Counted from the stretch's first letter, positions 36,626 to 48,200 are shown. The stretch: 64,000 nt of DNA from Vibrio hannami (GCF_029589055.1 NZ_JARQZP010000007.1:1674001-1738000); one strand, 5' to 3'. Numbers and translations are program-made. The notes: generated from the sequence alone by a model not told the origin.

Positions 36626-37809
36626 TTATACAACAAGGTTTCTTAAATCGCTAAAAGTATGTAATTGGTTGTTAATGGACTCGGGCTCCTGATTATACTG
36701 CTGCATCCACTTTTGCAAATCTTCTATCGCTAAACGTCGATACTCTTCAGAATCCAGCTTAAAGTCTACATACCCTAAACTGCGTACGTAGCCCTCAACA
36801 CCCACAGTGTCAACAAATGACAAACCTGTATGCTCTAACGCATCTGTACCATTAAACTTATGCACAAAGCCCAAAGGAGCGATATGATTTACCGAGATAC
36901 TGCGCGGAATCAATCTATTTGCAGCGAACGTTCCTTTATGCCTCATCAATACATGGACATTTTTTACGTTTTTGCCTAACAATTGGAGGCCATGAATAGC
37001 CGACCCTTCTGTAAAAAAAGATCTTCATGTGCTAGATAGGCGTTTATTTGCTCTTTTAACGATAGAGTTTCAGGTTTTATTACCGAAATCCCAGCTTTAA
37101 TAAAGCACTCTTCTAAGTATTTTTCAGCTGCAAAACGGGCATCTGGCAGGCCAGCTTTGGAAACAAACACACCACCTTCACTTACCCTACTGACAGGCGA
37201 AGACTGTTCTGCATGAGTAGTTAACAGCTCAATATAGTCACTTTTTGTTGGAGAAGGCTCTCCTAGGTGTTCCTGTTGCGGGCAGACATATAGTTGCTCA
37301 ACGTACAGAGGAGAACGAACCAATAATACTTGTTCATACGGAATGTTGAACCAATCCAATATATCTAAAAAAAATGTAGGAAGATCATCAACTACTTTCC
37401 AATGGCTTGATTCCGAAATAGCAAAGCAGTACTTACCGTTAAGCCTCATCTTTTTAGCAAAGTATTTATAAACTAGAATCCTGCTAGAAAACTCACTTAC
37501 CTGATGGCCGAAATGTTGGTATATAGCGCCACACCAAAATACGGGTTCTTTTATTGTTGGATTCCCTTGTAGAGGCACTACGGGCAAATTATCAACTGGC
37601 TTGCCACATCGGTAATGTCTATACGGCGACGTGTTCCAGTCAGGGAACACCGGGCCTCCCTGATGTATTTTCCCTTTTCCTGAAAGCAAATATTGATAGG
37701 GAGCAACCACTACATTTTGCAGTTTCTTTACTTCTAGACGGCTATTGTTTCCGTTTTGCGAAATACTCTTGTGAACATTGATTTTTAGAAATCTGCTCAA
37801 CCAGGACAT
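36626..37809 (-). pseudogene. GT61-family (DUF563) glycosyltransferase, one frameshift
   Basis: Two open frames form one gene. The first 277 residues end in LFLQKGRLFMASNC. One base more gives LFFTEGSAIHGLQLLGKNVKNV and runs on without gap, for a total of 394 residues. The break is a run of seven A (37013-37019, seven T on the coding strand) where eight are needed. The restored motif EGSAIHG...LG is the conserved C-terminal signature of DUF563/GT61 enzymes, which strongly supports the +1 reading. Family members transfer xylose, GlcNAc or similar residues. An eight-base A run at 37367-37374 in the same gene is in frame, so run length alone does not predict error. Confidence 0.82.
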
Positions 37810-37820
37810 AAGATACCTGT

Positions 37821-38612
37821 TTACTTTAAGCCACCAAACAAACTCATCACTCTTTCTCTGTCTTGTTCACCTAACTCTTCAAGCAAGACCTGATTTAAGC
37901 GATTTATCGTTGGCTTATCTAATCCACTCTGTTGAGATGTAGCCCCTACTTTTAGCTGTATAGTCGCCTTCATCTTTTCGGTTAGTTTTGTATTAGTGAA
38001 ATTAGCTAGCTCTTGCATAACTTGTTGGGAAGTTGCTTCTGCTACAAATTCTTCATGTGATATGACTAGCGCATCCAATTTTTCAACTTTTTCTGAATCA
38101 AGAAAATCCCTCATATTTTTGGCCCAAAAGCGCATTGGTTGAAAAGGCCCCTGGAAGTTTTTGTGGAAATCCGTACCTAAAAGCGATTCGTAAACGTCAT
38201 AAGGGTTGCGGTAGTGGAATATAATTTTACTATCTGGAAATAGCTGCTTCATCATTGAGGCATGCTGATAAGCATTTTGTCTCACCTCTTTGAATCCCCA
38301 ACGAGATTTACCAAACTTGGTTAGTTCCAACCCATAAGTTGTGTTAAAAAAAGCCCGATACCCTTCTAACAAAGTTTCAACCTTAGGATTTAACACCGGG
38401 CTCCAGGCTTTTTGGAAGCCTTGCTTCTCAACAACCTCTTGTTGCCACGCTACTGATTTAAAGTGCCCTACCGACTTGTCAAATGCGTTACCAAAAGGTA
38501 GAAGAAAATTGGGTTCACCCCAGATAAGTAGATCATCTGAGGTATTAAAGAAGCGTTGAACCAATGTACTACCTGTACGCCAACACGCGGAAAAAATAAA
38601 AACCTGACTCAC
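37821..38612 (-). CDS. PAPS-dependent sulfotransferase family protein (1)
   Basis: 263 residues. The N-terminal FSACWRTGSTLVQRFFNTSD is the 5'-phosphosulfate-binding loop (R-T-G-S-T), followed by WGEPNF. The 3'-phosphate-binding region KIIFHYRNPYDVYESLL has the Arg typical of the family. It would move sulfate from PAPS to a sugar hydroxyl in the capsule. PAPS could come from the cysD-cysN-cysC genes 5-9 kb downstream. The acceptor is unknown. Confidence 0.82.
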   Translation of the reverse strand: MSQVFIFSACWRTGSTLVQRFFNTSDDLLIWGEPNFLLPFGNAFDKSVGHFKSVAWQQEVVEKQGFQKAWSPVLNPKVETLLEGYRAFFNTTYGLELTKFGKSRWGFKEVRQNAYQHASMMKQLFPDSKIIFHYRNPYDVYESLLGTDFHKNFQGPFQPMRFWAKNMRDFLDSEKVEKLDALVISHEEFVAEATSQQVMQELANFTNTKLTEKMKATIQLKVGATSQQSGLDKPTINRLNQVLLEELGEQDRERVMSLFGGLK

Positions 38613-38632
38613 AGATACTCTCTAATTGATTA

Positions 38633-40780
38633 TTAAAATACGCTTTTTAGGCGTTCAGCCTGACTAGACGTCAGGAATGATTGTTCGAAAAGTTGTGACT
38701 GCTTTGTTTGGTGTTGAACCCAGCTCTTTTCTTCAGACAATAAGTTAATGAGTTCGCACGCAAACGTATCTGGTTTATCAAAACCTATTAAACCAAAACG
38801 TTCTGCATCAATGCCTTCTACACCTACTGCCGTCGAAACTGTTGGAGTACCGAAATAAAAAGACTCAATAAGCTTACCCTTTACACCAGCACCATGGCGA
38901 AGAGGAACAATATTAACCTTCACAGTTCGATACAGCTGTTCTAATGCCTGGTCGGACACATATCCATGAATGACCACATTCTCAGACTCAAATTTTTTAA
39001 TCGAATCAGGCATTTTACTGCCTATGATATGGAACTTTATATCAGGAATTACTTCAAGCACTTGTGGAAAAACTTCGTTCAAGAACCATAGCACTCCGTC
39101 ACTGTTAGGTGAATGGTTGAACCCTCCCACGAACATAAAGTCTGAACGTTCGTTAAAGTTAGGAATACAGTCCTTAATCATTGGCTTATCGTAAAGAAAT
39201 AACGGAATCTGCTCTATAGCACAACTAAGCCCTTGCTCCTCAAGGTAGTGTTTTTCATCCATAGAGAAGGTTAAACCAACATCAACACTATCAAAAAGAG
39301 CTAGTTCTTTTTCGTACCACTCTTTTGCTTTCTCTCTGGTTTCATCACAATCGTCTACTTCCGCTGCACGTTCAAAGCGCCAATGGTGCAGATCATGGCA
39401 CTGATACAGTACCTTTGCTGAACTGTTTTCTTTTATGAAGTCGAGATAATTAGGGGCGATGTGTGGACGGTGCAAATATACAACATCAATACACGAGTGA
39501 TTAGCCAAAAACCACCCTTGCCAGTTATTCGCATACTCATTGCCATAAAGCACCTCTACCCCCATTTGCTCGAGAATGTCGGTATAGGGTTGATGCGGAT
39601 AAAAATTGTCGCCAATAAACTTTATGTGATATCCCTGATTTAAAAAAAACTGAATATACATAAAAGTAGAACGGGAGCCTGCATCCTGATCAAACCAAGG
39701 GACATAATGGTCAATAATCAAGATTGTTCGACTATCTGTACTTCTATCCCGCGCCTGAAAAATATTCTGACCATGCGGCATATGAGCATGACTAAGCTTA
39801 TGCTGCCACTTGCTACGAAACTTTTTCTGGTTCACCTTTTGATATGCTTTTAGACCAGATGTGGTCGACGTTCCATGACTTTTACCTTCGAAATGCGTAA
39901 CTACGGATTTAGGCTGATAGATAACTTTATAGCCTTTATCTGCCAATGCAAAAGCAAAATCCGTATCTTCGTAATACGCTGGAACATATCTTGTATCAAA
40001 TCCCTCCAGCTCTTCCCAGCAAGAACGGCGAACTAAAATACTGGCACCGGAAACATAATCAACCGATTTCAGATAATTGTATTCAGGCTTACCGGGATTA
40101 TCGCCATTGCCATAGTTCCAGGCAGATGCATCTCGCCAAACAATACCTCCGGCCTCTTGAAGCGTACCGTCTTCATAAACCAGCTTTGAACCTACGAGTC
40201 CAACTGAGGTATCTTTTTCAGCCACATCAACCAAAGCTTCCAGCCAACCTTCATGCACATAGGTATCATTGTTTAAAAAAACAATATAATCGCCCCTGGC
40301 TTGCTTTGCTGCATTATTGCAGTTAAGTAAAAAACCCTGATTACTCTCTGCTCTTATGATATTCACATTTTCGAGCAACTTAGCCGCGTTTCTTGTTTCA
40401 TCATCAGAACAGTCATCTGCAAGGATAATTTCGTAACTTACCCCTTTAACGCTATTAACAACAGACTCAACGCAGCGAGCAGTATATTCCCACTGATTGT
40501 AAACCGGGATAATAATAGAGACCTGTACCCTGTCATGCTTGGGAGCGACTATCGGGAGGTCAACAGGCTGCTCCAAATCCACAATATAATGGCTGTTATC
40601 AAATACCGAGGATGAGAACAGGTATCCGTCGATCTTTCCTTTTGCAGAAAGATAAGTAGTTACTTGTTTTAAAACATGGCTTGGTGGTTCGTTCTTAAGT
40701 AATCGATATAAAGTTTTTAGACGTCCAAACGAAACAATTCGTAAGAAAAATCGAACTTTCTGAAATAAAGCAGATGACAT
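38633..40780 (-). CDS. Two-domain glycosyltransferase (GT2 + GT4-like)
   Basis: 715 residues. After about 85 residues of linker a GT-A domain of family 2 begins: VQVSIIIPVYNQWEYTARCV, DDCSDDETR, FLNNDTYVHEGWLEALV (DxD-like), and YEDTDFAFALADKGYK. From about residue 350 a GT-B domain follows, with FMFVGGFNHSPNSDGVLWFL, PLRHGAGVKGKLIESFYFGTP and STAVGVEGI, typical of family 4. Two transferases in one chain suggest two consecutive sugar additions. Confidence 0.88.
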   Translation of the reverse strand: MSSALFQKVRFFLRIVSFGRLKTLYRLLKNEPPSHVLKQVTTYLSAKGKIDGYLFSSSVFDNSHYIVDLEQPVDLPIVAPKHDRVQVSIIIPVYNQWEYTARCVESVVNSVKGVSYEIILADDCSDDETRNAAKLLENVNIIRAESNQGFLLNCNNAAKQARGDYIVFLNNDTYVHEGWLEALVDVAEKDTSVGLVGSKLVYEDGTLQEAGGIVWRDASAWNYGNGDNPGKPEYNYLKSVDYVSGASILVRRSCWEELEGFDTRYVPAYYEDTDFAFALADKGYKVIYQPKSVVTHFEGKSHGTSTTSGLKAYQKVNQKKFRSKWQHKLSHAHMPHGQNIFQARDRSTDSRTILIIDHYVPWFDQDAGSRSTFMYIQFFLNQGYHIKFIGDNFYPHQPYTDILEQMGVEVLYGNEYANNWQGWFLANHSCIDVVYLHRPHIAPNYLDFIKENSSAKVLYQCHDLHHWRFERAAEVDDCDETREKAKEWYEKELALFDSVDVGLTFSMDEKHYLEEQGLSCAIEQIPLFLYDKPMIKDCIPNFNERSDFMFVGGFNHSPNSDGVLWFLNEVFPQVLEVIPDIKFHIIGSKMPDSIKKFESENVVIHGYVSDQALEQLYRTVKVNIVPLRHGAGVKGKLIESFYFGTPTVSTAVGVEGIDAERFGLIGFDKPDTFACELINLLSEEKSWVQHQTKQSQLFEQSFLTSSQAERLKSVF

Positions 40781-40807
40781 AAGGAAAAAATAAAACCTTA
40801 CTCGATA

Positions 40808-41572
40808 TTATCGACGAGAAAACATACGGCTGAGCCCTTTCTTTTGAGGCTCCGTAAACTCAATAGTATTGATTGCTATACCTAGTTTGCGCTCATCTGA
40901 AGAAGAACCCAACTCTTTTGGTGAGTATGTAGCAGGTAACTGTATCGCTAGCAAAGTTTCATCGGCCTTGTTTTTAGCGACAGGGATGTCTGCAATCAAG
41001 CAATCCAGAGTGCCATCAAACATAATACGGCTCGGTACCGTTTCACCATCAACAAGTACTTTGATATCCGACTTTAAATCTTCTTTCACAACGCTAACAA
41101 GGCGAATTCGAGCCTGCATCTTCTGAGCGCGAGAAACCTTAGCTCTAAAACGAGTAGTAGGCTCCTGCATAGTCCAGCAGTAACTAAGCCCCGTATCCGT
41201 AAGCTCAGATTCCCCCATATTAGTGTTGGTTGCAAAGGACTGAGTATTAAGAATTAATTTCTTTGGAAGAGATGGTAGTTGAGCAACCGCTGGTTTTGCC
41301 TGAATTGTCTTCGTCATTGAATCAGCAATTTCCCTTTTTAGTGGAATCTCTGATGCCAATACGGTTTCTACCACCTGCATACGTGCATTGAGTTTGGCTA
41401 AATGCTCAGCAACTCGGTCAACCAATGCTTCTGTTGCCGTTTCTTCACTTCCCCTTCTGGCGATATGCTGGGTTATGTCTTGTTTGATTTTTGCCGTTTC
41501 ATTAGAAACCATCGCCTGAAAGTGACGAATATCAGATAAAATACGTTCGCTATCTTTGTTCGCGCGACTCAT
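40808..41572 (-). CDS. Hypothetical capsule-locus protein, coiled coil plus beta domain
   Basis: 254 residues, no recognised family. Residues 1-85 are highly helical and charged with heptad character (ILSDIRHFQAMVSNETAKIK). Residues about 115-245 look like a beta sandwich (WTMQEPTTRFRAKVSRAQKM, KLGIAINTIEF). Such beta domains are often appended to glycosyltransferases and may bind carbohydrate. The basic tail ends GLSRMFSRR. It lies between a glycosyltransferase and gmm in the same direction. Confidence 0.6.
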   Translation of the reverse strand: MSRANKDSERILSDIRHFQAMVSNETAKIKQDITQHIARRGSEETATEALVDRVAEHLAKLNARMQVVETVLASEIPLKREIADSMTKTIQAKPAVAQLPSLPKKLILNTQSFATNTNMGESELTDTGLSYCWTMQEPTTRFRAKVSRAQKMQARIRLVSVVKEDLKSDIKVLVDGETVPSRIMFDGTLDCLIADIPVAKNKADETLLAIQLPATYSPKELGSSSDERKLGIAINTIEFTEPQKKGLSRMFSRR

Positions 41573-41601
41573 GGTAATTCCTTGTATTTAATTCTTAATA
41601 T

Positions 41602-42057
41602 TTAATTTTTCTCAATGTACCATTTGCTGTGCTTATGTACATCGTCTCGTAACAGCATTTGCTCTTTATCTAACCAACAGTATTGGTTGTGCTGTGCATC
41701 TGGCAATTGCTCTATATTGATATCAGCAAACACCTTATAGCCAATAACTACGTAATGCGTTGATACATCCTTTCCAAATACATAATCAGAATAGAAGTGC
41801 TCAAACGGACCAAGGCATTCTGCCTCTTCACGAGTTACGTTAATAGAAAGCTCCTCCTGACACAGCCTTTCAAATGCATTATCAAGGGTTTCATTTTTAC
41901 GTATTCGACCACCAGGGACAAACCAATAGCCCTGAGCTGGTCGATTGTTCCTTAACCCAAGTAATATCTGTCCTTTTGAATTTTCAACAACCAGATCGAT
42001 AGAAACAAGTGGTGTTGAGTCTATTACAGTAGTAAAGGTAGTTTTATCTAGAAACAT
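41602..42057 (-). CDS. gmm: GDP-mannose mannosyl hydrolase
   Basis: 151-residue Nudix-fold enzyme that splits GDP-mannose (or GDP-glucose) into GDP and the sugar. PLVSIDLVVEN, GLRNNRPAQGYWFVPGGRIRKNETL and FEHFYSDYVFG match GDPMH. The Nudix helix is the variant GRIRKNETLDNAFERLCQEE, lacking one of the usual glutamates, as in this subfamily. It sits beside fcl and gmd and probably tunes GDP-mannose supply. Confidence 0.9.
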   Translation of the reverse strand: MFLDKTTFTTVIDSTPLVSIDLVVENSKGQILLGLRNNRPAQGYWFVPGGRIRKNETLDNAFERLCQEELSINVTREEAECLGPFEHFYSDYVFGKDVSTHYVVIGYKVFADINIEQLPDAQHNQYCWLDKEQMLLRDDVHKHSKWYIEKN

Positions 42058-42087
42058 ATGTGCTTATGGTAAATAGGAAGGGATAAA

Positions 42088-42110
42088 GGCTCCACCTTTA
42101 CAATGGAGCC
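42088..42110 (-). terminator. Intercistronic hairpin between fcl and gmm
   Basis: GGCTCCA pairs with TGGAGCC across nine bases; on the minus-strand RNA it is followed by TTTAT. It lies 10 bases after the fcl stop and 31 before gmm, so it may act as a partial terminator or RNA-stability element. Confidence 0.55.
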
Positions 42111-42119
42111 ATTTAGATT

Positions 42120-43088
42120 TTAACTACGGAAGTTATCCTGATTATTGATAAACCACTGATAGGCATCTTTCAGGCCTTCTTCCAAGCTGTAGCTGTATCT
42201 CCAGCCAAGAGAAGCCAGCCTTTCAACATTCATCAGCTTACGAGGTGTTCCATCTGGTTTTGTTGTATCCCAGACTATTTCCCCTTTAAAGCCCGTTACC
42301 TTAGCAACGGTTTCAACCAATTCACGAATGGTACAATCCACCCCAGTACCTACGTTAATATGACTTAACATCGGCTCGGTATTGGATTCATATGTCGCCT
42401 TATCTAACTCCATCACATGAATAGATGCCGATGCCATATCATCAACATGAAGGAACTCTCGCATTGGCTTACCACTCCCCCATGCGACAACTTCAGAGTC
42501 TCCACGCTGGGCTGCTTCATGGAATCGACGCAATAGAGCTGGTATCACGTGAGAGTTTTCCGGATGAAAATTATCATGTGGGCCGTACAGGTTGGTAGGC
42601 ATCACACTGCGGTAATCAACACCATACTGACGGTTATACGATTCGCAAAGCTTAATACCAGCAATTTTAGCTATAGCGTATGGCTCGTTCGTTTCTTCTA
42701 ACGTGTCCGTTAGCAATGCTGCCTCCTGCATTGGCTGCGGTGCCATTTTTGGATAAATACAGGATGACCCTAAGAAGAGCAGTTTTTTCACGCCACTTTG
42801 GTAAGCAGAATGGATAATATTGCACTCAATCATCAGGTTTTCATAAATAAACTCGGCTGGATATGTGTTATTGGCATGAATACCGCCAACCTTAGCCGCA
42901 GCTAAATAAACCTGATCGATACCCTCACCTGTAAAAAACTCAGAGACAGCCTGTTGATTGGTTAAATCTAACTCATTGCGAGCGCGCGTAACAATTTCAA
43001 TATCGCTACGTTTTTCTAACTGACGCACAATTGCTGATCCAACCATTCCGCGGTGACCAGCAATAAATACTTTTTTCATAAATGTCAC
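42120..43088 (-). CDS. fcl: GDP-L-fucose synthase
   Basis: 322-residue epimerase/reductase that turns GDP-4-keto-6-deoxymannose into GDP-L-fucose with NADPH. It has GHRGMVGSAIV (Rossmann), FLGSSCIYPKMAPQPM, and the catalytic Tyr/Lys in YAIAKIAGIKLCESYNRQYG. It follows gmd directly (22-base gap), completing the pathway. Confidence 0.96.
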   Translation of the reverse strand: MTFMKKVFIAGHRGMVGSAIVRQLEKRSDIEIVTRARNELDLTNQQAVSEFFTGEGIDQVYLAAAKVGGIHANNTYPAEFIYENLMIECNIIHSAYQSGVKKLLFLGSSCIYPKMAPQPMQEAALLTDTLEETNEPYAIAKIAGIKLCESYNRQYGVDYRSVMPTNLYGPHDNFHPENSHVIPALLRRFHEAAQRGDSEVVAWGSGKPMREFLHVDDMASASIHVMELDKATYESNTEPMLSHINVGTGVDCTIRELVETVAKVTGFKGEIVWDTTKPDGTPRKLMNVERLASLGWRYSYSLEEGLKDAYQWFINNQDNFRS

Positions 43089-43110
43089 TTAACTTTTTAG
43101 ATTTGATTAA

Positions 43111-44250
43111 TTAAGCCATTTTAATGTTTGGCGTGTTCTCTTTCGCAACTGCCACCGTGTATCCGTGCTCTTTTAGAAGCGCGTGTTGTTTAGCTTTATC
43201 CAAATCGCTAGCAACCATTTCTGAACACATTTCTTCTACTGTGTTTTCTGGCACCCAACCAAGTTTTTCTTTTGCTTTTGTAGGGTCACCAAGAAGCGTT
43301 TCCACCTCTGCTGGACGGAAGTAGCGAGGGTCCACTTTAACAATGACATCGCCTATCTTAACACCCGGTGCGTTAGTACCCTCTACAGCCACTACGGTAC
43401 CTATTTCACCTACGCCTTCACCACTGAATTCGAGCGTTATGCCCGCCTCTTTAGCAGAAAGTCGAACAAACTCGCGTACGGAGATCTGCTTACCGGTAGC
43501 AATAACAAAATCCTCTGCTTGCTCTTGCTGAAGCATCATCCATTGCATACGAACATAGTCTTTCGCATGGCCCCAGTCTCGAAGTGCGTCCATATTACCT
43601 AGGTACAGGCAAGCCTCGAGTCCTTGTGCGATGTTAGCAATTGCTCGCGTTATTTTACGGGTCACAAAGGTCTCACCACGACGCGGTGACTCGTGATTAA
43701 ATAGAATACCGTTACACGCATACATTCCATACGCTTCTCGGTAGTTTACTGTAATCCAGTATGCGTACATTTTCGCTACAGCATAAGGAGAGCGAGGGTG
43801 GAATGGTGTTGTTTCTTTTTGAGGAATTTCCTGCACTAAACCATACAACTCGGAAGTAGATGCCTGGTAGAAACGTGTCTTCTTCTCTAATCCCAAAAAG
43901 CGAATCGCTTCCAGCAAACGCAGTGTACCAATCGCGTCTACATCCGCTGTATACTCAGGTGACTCAAAGGAAACCGCAACATGAGACTGTGCGCCTAAGT
44001 TGTAAACTTCATCTGGCTGTACTTCTTTAAGAATACGAGTCAAATTTGATGTATCCGTAAGATCACCATAATGAAGAACAAAGTTTGGATTATCTACATG
44101 TGGATCCTGATAAATATGATCTACACGTTCTGTATTAAAAGAAGAAGAACGACGCTTAATTCCGTGTACTTCGTAACCTTTTTCTAACAAGAATTCTGCT
44201 AGATAGGAACCATCCTGGCCTGTTACACCTGTTATTAAAGCTTTTTTCAT
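43111..44250 (-). CDS. gmd: GDP-mannose 4,6-dehydratase
   Basis: 379 residues (E. coli 373). The first committed step to GDP-L-fucose. GVTGQDGSYLAEFLLEKGY, the catalytic region STSELYGLVQEIPQKETTPF, YAVAKMYAYWITVNYREAYG and RDWGHAKDYV are all present. It has normal codon use, in contrast to the AT-rich genes to its right, from which a 181-base gap separates it. Confidence 0.97.
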   Translation of the reverse strand: MKKALITGVTGQDGSYLAEFLLEKGYEVHGIKRRSSSFNTERVDHIYQDPHVDNPNFVLHYGDLTDTSNLTRILKEVQPDEVYNLGAQSHVAVSFESPEYTADVDAIGTLRLLEAIRFLGLEKKTRFYQASTSELYGLVQEIPQKETTPFHPRSPYAVAKMYAYWITVNYREAYGMYACNGILFNHESPRRGETFVTRKITRAIANIAQGLEACLYLGNMDALRDWGHAKDYVRMQWMMLQQEQAEDFVIATGKQISVREFVRLSAKEAGITLEFSGEGVGEIGTVVAVEGTNAPGVKIGDVIVKVDPRYFRPAEVETLLGDPTKAKEKLGWVPENTVEEMCSEMVASDLDKAKQHALLKEHGYTVAVAKENTPNIKMA

Positions 44251-44431
44251 TAGCTACTTACGCTCCAAACATTATAGCAATTACATGGTTAAGTTCTTGG
44301 ATTAATGCGACAACATTATAGTTTTAGTCAAAATAATCGCATTGAATTTTCTTAAAATAACACCTGCTAGCCAAACCCAACACAGGCCCCCATTTATACG
44401 ACGTTTCGAACTTGACATAATCTGTTCGTTT

Positions 44432-45217
44432 TTAATCGCGAAGCATCCAGTCAAACCGACTCGACTCCAATACTTTCTTAACATCTATGAAATTAGTGAT
44501 TAGGGAGCTTATTTCCTGAGGGTTAGTTTTTTTATATTTAACCTCAGGCTTGTATTCAGGCAGATTCATAAAACTAGATAACTTATCCACTCCAATCATT
44601 ACATCACTCTTTAAATCGAACTCATAAGATAAGCACATACCTTGCATTTCTAGTATAGATTCTTTGTACTTACGATTTACTTTTTCCGAATGAGATAAAG
44701 TGGAATGCAAATCTGATTTAAACCCTAGGTCAGCATCTGGAAGTGCGTTTATATCTAATGTCAATTTTTTCGATATTTCGTTGTCATTGTTAGAAGATTT
44801 GTGCCAAACATTGGTTTCATTCGCCATCAGGCATGATAATATTCTTCTTAACGAATTTTTTCTCTCGAGAAAAATAAATTTACAATCAAATTCTACCCTT
44901 AATCTTTCTAAGCATTCATCAAGTGTAAACTTAAATAACCCCAACTCAAAATGGTAACTTTTTATCTCACAACCATACTCTATATCCTCAGAAGGACGAG
45001 CATATTTTTTACAAGCCTTAATGTAATCTATAAATTCATCTAAGCTAAAACTTCCACCTCCTTGCTTAGATTTATATTGGGAACCGTCAAATCCAGAGCC
45101 AATATGCACATTTCTTGAAAATATTTCACCATGCCAGAAAACGTCTTCTGATTGTCCAATACAGTTAGTCAATACCGTACTACCTGAGCGACCGAAGTGA
45201 AACATAAAATACATCAT
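44432..45217 (-). CDS. Sulfotransferase family protein (2)
   Basis: 261 residues. The N-terminus MMYFMFHFGRSGSTVLTNCI carries the PAPS 5'-phosphosulfate loop (R-S-G-S-T), followed by HGEIFSRN. KFIFLERKNSLRRILSCLMA fits the 3'-phosphate loop. It is only distantly like the first sulfotransferase in this locus, so the two probably act on different positions. By eye it is the first gene of a clearly AT-richer stretch that runs to about 49.9 kb. Acceptor unknown. Confidence 0.75.
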   Translation of the reverse strand: MMYFMFHFGRSGSTVLTNCIGQSEDVFWHGEIFSRNVHIGSGFDGSQYKSKQGGGSFSLDEFIDYIKACKKYARPSEDIEYGCEIKSYHFELGLFKFTLDECLERLRVEFDCKFIFLERKNSLRRILSCLMANETNVWHKSSNNDNEISKKLTLDINALPDADLGFKSDLHSTLSHSEKVNRKYKESILEMQGMCLSYEFDLKSDVMIGVDKLSSFMNLPEYKPEVKYKKTNPQEISSLITNFIDVKKVLESSRFDWMLRD

Positions 45218-45228
45218 AATTAAAAACC

Positions 45229-48200
45229 TTATAAATTTTTGTAAAAATCAGATTCTTTAAAACTATTATAAAAACTTGAATAGGATAGCTCGTTAGAGAA
45301 ATCTCTTCCTGCCAAATAGTTGTATGTCTGCTCTATAATACCGTCTTGGGAAAGCAACTCATCAACCTCACTCAAATCATTTATATAGAGTGGGTAATCT
45401 ACACCCAAGTATTCAACTACACTAGGCAAAGGATTTATCAAAATTGGAGTTTTCCTAGCAATACACTCCAACACTAGATTATTAGCAGCGGTAGCATACA
45501 ACCAACAAATCACTATCGATTGACTTAGCAACACATCATACTCATCGTTAGGAATCATGGTGTAAACTTCAACATTTTCATCCTGATGATCTCCAAACAC
45601 TTCTATTTCATTACTTAAATAAGCATCTGAAAACCTTTTCTTTAGCATTACCCTTCTATATCCCTTTGGCTGTATTTTGTGAATAGCCTGGAGATTACGC
45701 AGCCAATCACCAGCCTGAACAATAGTCGGATTTAGCCTGAACTGGCTTAGATCAAACTCTTTCACTCGATCAAACTCTGTAGGGTGCTTAACGGCAACTG
45801 TCGGTAAATTCGGATATTTAAAGTTAATGTCTCTCGCTAAATCTTCACTTAAAGTAACTAACCCTCGACATTTAGATAACGATGCTTTCCACAGTTCAGA
45901 TTCAAAAATAGTTTCAGGGGACACATTAGTATGGAACCACTCTGGTGCATCAAATGGAACGTGAAGAATACCAATCCAATCTCGCTCAAGTGGTTTGGGA
46001 GACTCTGAAGCTGCCTCCCCAGGGTAATCACCCCAAACGAAATATCGTTCTAAGAATGGAAGAAAAATTATAGCTTCCTTATCTGTGTGTAAAGGTAAAA
46101 GGGCATCAATCAAATTGTTGAAGCTATTTCTGTGGTCACCATATGATAGATCGACTCCATGTATATTTAATTTTTTATGTACACCTGATACCCACTCACC
46201 AACTTCGCGTTTTGGGTCGACAATATTTGTTAAAAGTTTATGATTTTCGTTATCACAACCAGCAACAAAGTAAGGCATAAATTCAAATTCTATTTTTTTA
46301 TGAAGCTCTTCTAACTTGGTTCCCCGCCGGTTATGAGACTCAAGGTTTACGTAATAATACCCAAGTCCTTCACCAGACATATAGCCAAGCTCACCATTTA
46401 AAGTAACTTTCAACCAAAAAGCCCAATCAGCATAGGTGCCATACTTTAACTCATCAAAATATCCGTATTTTTCGTGAAGCTCGCGCTTCCAAACAGGCAT
46501 ACAGTGGGGCATATTATGTGGAGTTAGTGTGGGTTTATTATCTTTTAGCTCTACGCTACCCAAGCTTTGATAACTGATATCTCCTACTTGATCGCTATAC
46601 CACGGAGCTCCTTCGCTTTGATTTATTACATCACCAGAAAATTCATAAAATGGATACAAACCTGAAGCAGCAAAGCTATAATTCTCGTTTTGTTCTAAGC
46701 GGCTTACCAAACTAGTTACATGACGACAATCGCGCAAATCATCTACATTTGCATTTGAAATGTATGTGGTATTAGTTAGCTTAATTCCCAAATTCCAGCA
46801 CTCGTAAAGTCCAGGATCTTTACGCAACCAAGCTATTCTAACATTACTCATTTTATGCGCTTCTAAAAAACATCCAATTCATTACCATTTAACTCAGACG
46901 TTATATAGTAATGTTCAGTGTATAAATAGTTCTCTAAGCTTTCACAATTATCAACGAACGTACGAATAAACTCTTCACACTTAAACACAGACGTAACTAA
47001 AGAGCACTTATACTCTTTAGTATATTGATCTTCAGGTAAAATATGAATTGAGTCCTGATAACGTTCTAACATAAACCAATGTAAATCTAAACCAAGAAAT
47101 TTCTTATCTAGAAAACAAATATTATCTGAATTCACATACCGCAAATCTACTAGCACACAATCAAAATAGTCTAGTATATTTTTTGTCAGAGCAAGCGTAG
47201 AACTAATCAAAATAGAAGAATCTAGTTCCCCCAAATTGCCATTAATGCTACTTCTTAATATTTTCTCATAACTTTCAACACCTATAATATATATATTATG
47301 GTTTTTACTAAGTACCTCTCTAAATTTTTCAATATGCTTTAATTCTACAATTCCTTCTACTAAAATAAACACACTCTTATTATAGCTTTTAGCAATAATG
47401 TCAAAGCATTTAAGTATATTAGTAGTATCGCCTTCTGGCAGAAAGATTACAATGCTGTTTTTTAAAGTCCAATTATATGGTCTTGGTATATAACCATAAC
47501 GTATTCCACTCTCTAAAATCCATGGAATACCATAATGAGTCATACTAAAGTTGGCCCTACTAGCCTGATGTTTTAAACCAGCCTGCAATGTATTTTCTTT
47601 AGAGTTTTGGAGACAATAATAACTATTATCTTTAGCAACAGATTCATGATGTAGCACAATTACATCTAGACAAGGATTAATAACATTGTAACCAGCATCA
47701 ATCAAATCATAGTTAAGCATCATATCACAGTTCATTTGACCCATATAATAAAATGCTTCATTATCTAAATGTATAGGTTTCTTAAAAACCCAAGCATCAA
47801 CCGATAAGCTATTTGGCAAACCATCGTCCGTATATAGACAAATTTCCTTTTTATCTAACGAAGCTTCATATCGACTCAAAGCTAAAACAGTATTACTTCC
47901 TACATTAATATTACTCAATGCTGCCTTAGCGCGTTCGATATCTTCGGAACAACTAAAACTAACATCACCATTCATAACAGAAACAGTCAAACCTATATTA
48001 CGAGAAAAAAGGCTGTTGGCATAACCTAGAATATCATTAAATGTTGGTCTGCTATCAAACTTAACTAAGGTCACTTTATGGCTATCTAGTTCATTTAACT
48101 CATCAAGTAATTCACTTTCATCTGATTCAGATAAAACATGAATCTTCTCCACCAAAGGATTGTCTACATGCCCTATCAAAGCCTTTCTTATCGGTTCAAT

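Noticed and set aside
44302..44484. 60-codon minus-strand frame after the second sulfotransferase
   Set aside because: It overlaps the sulfotransferase 3' end and has no protein-like pattern.
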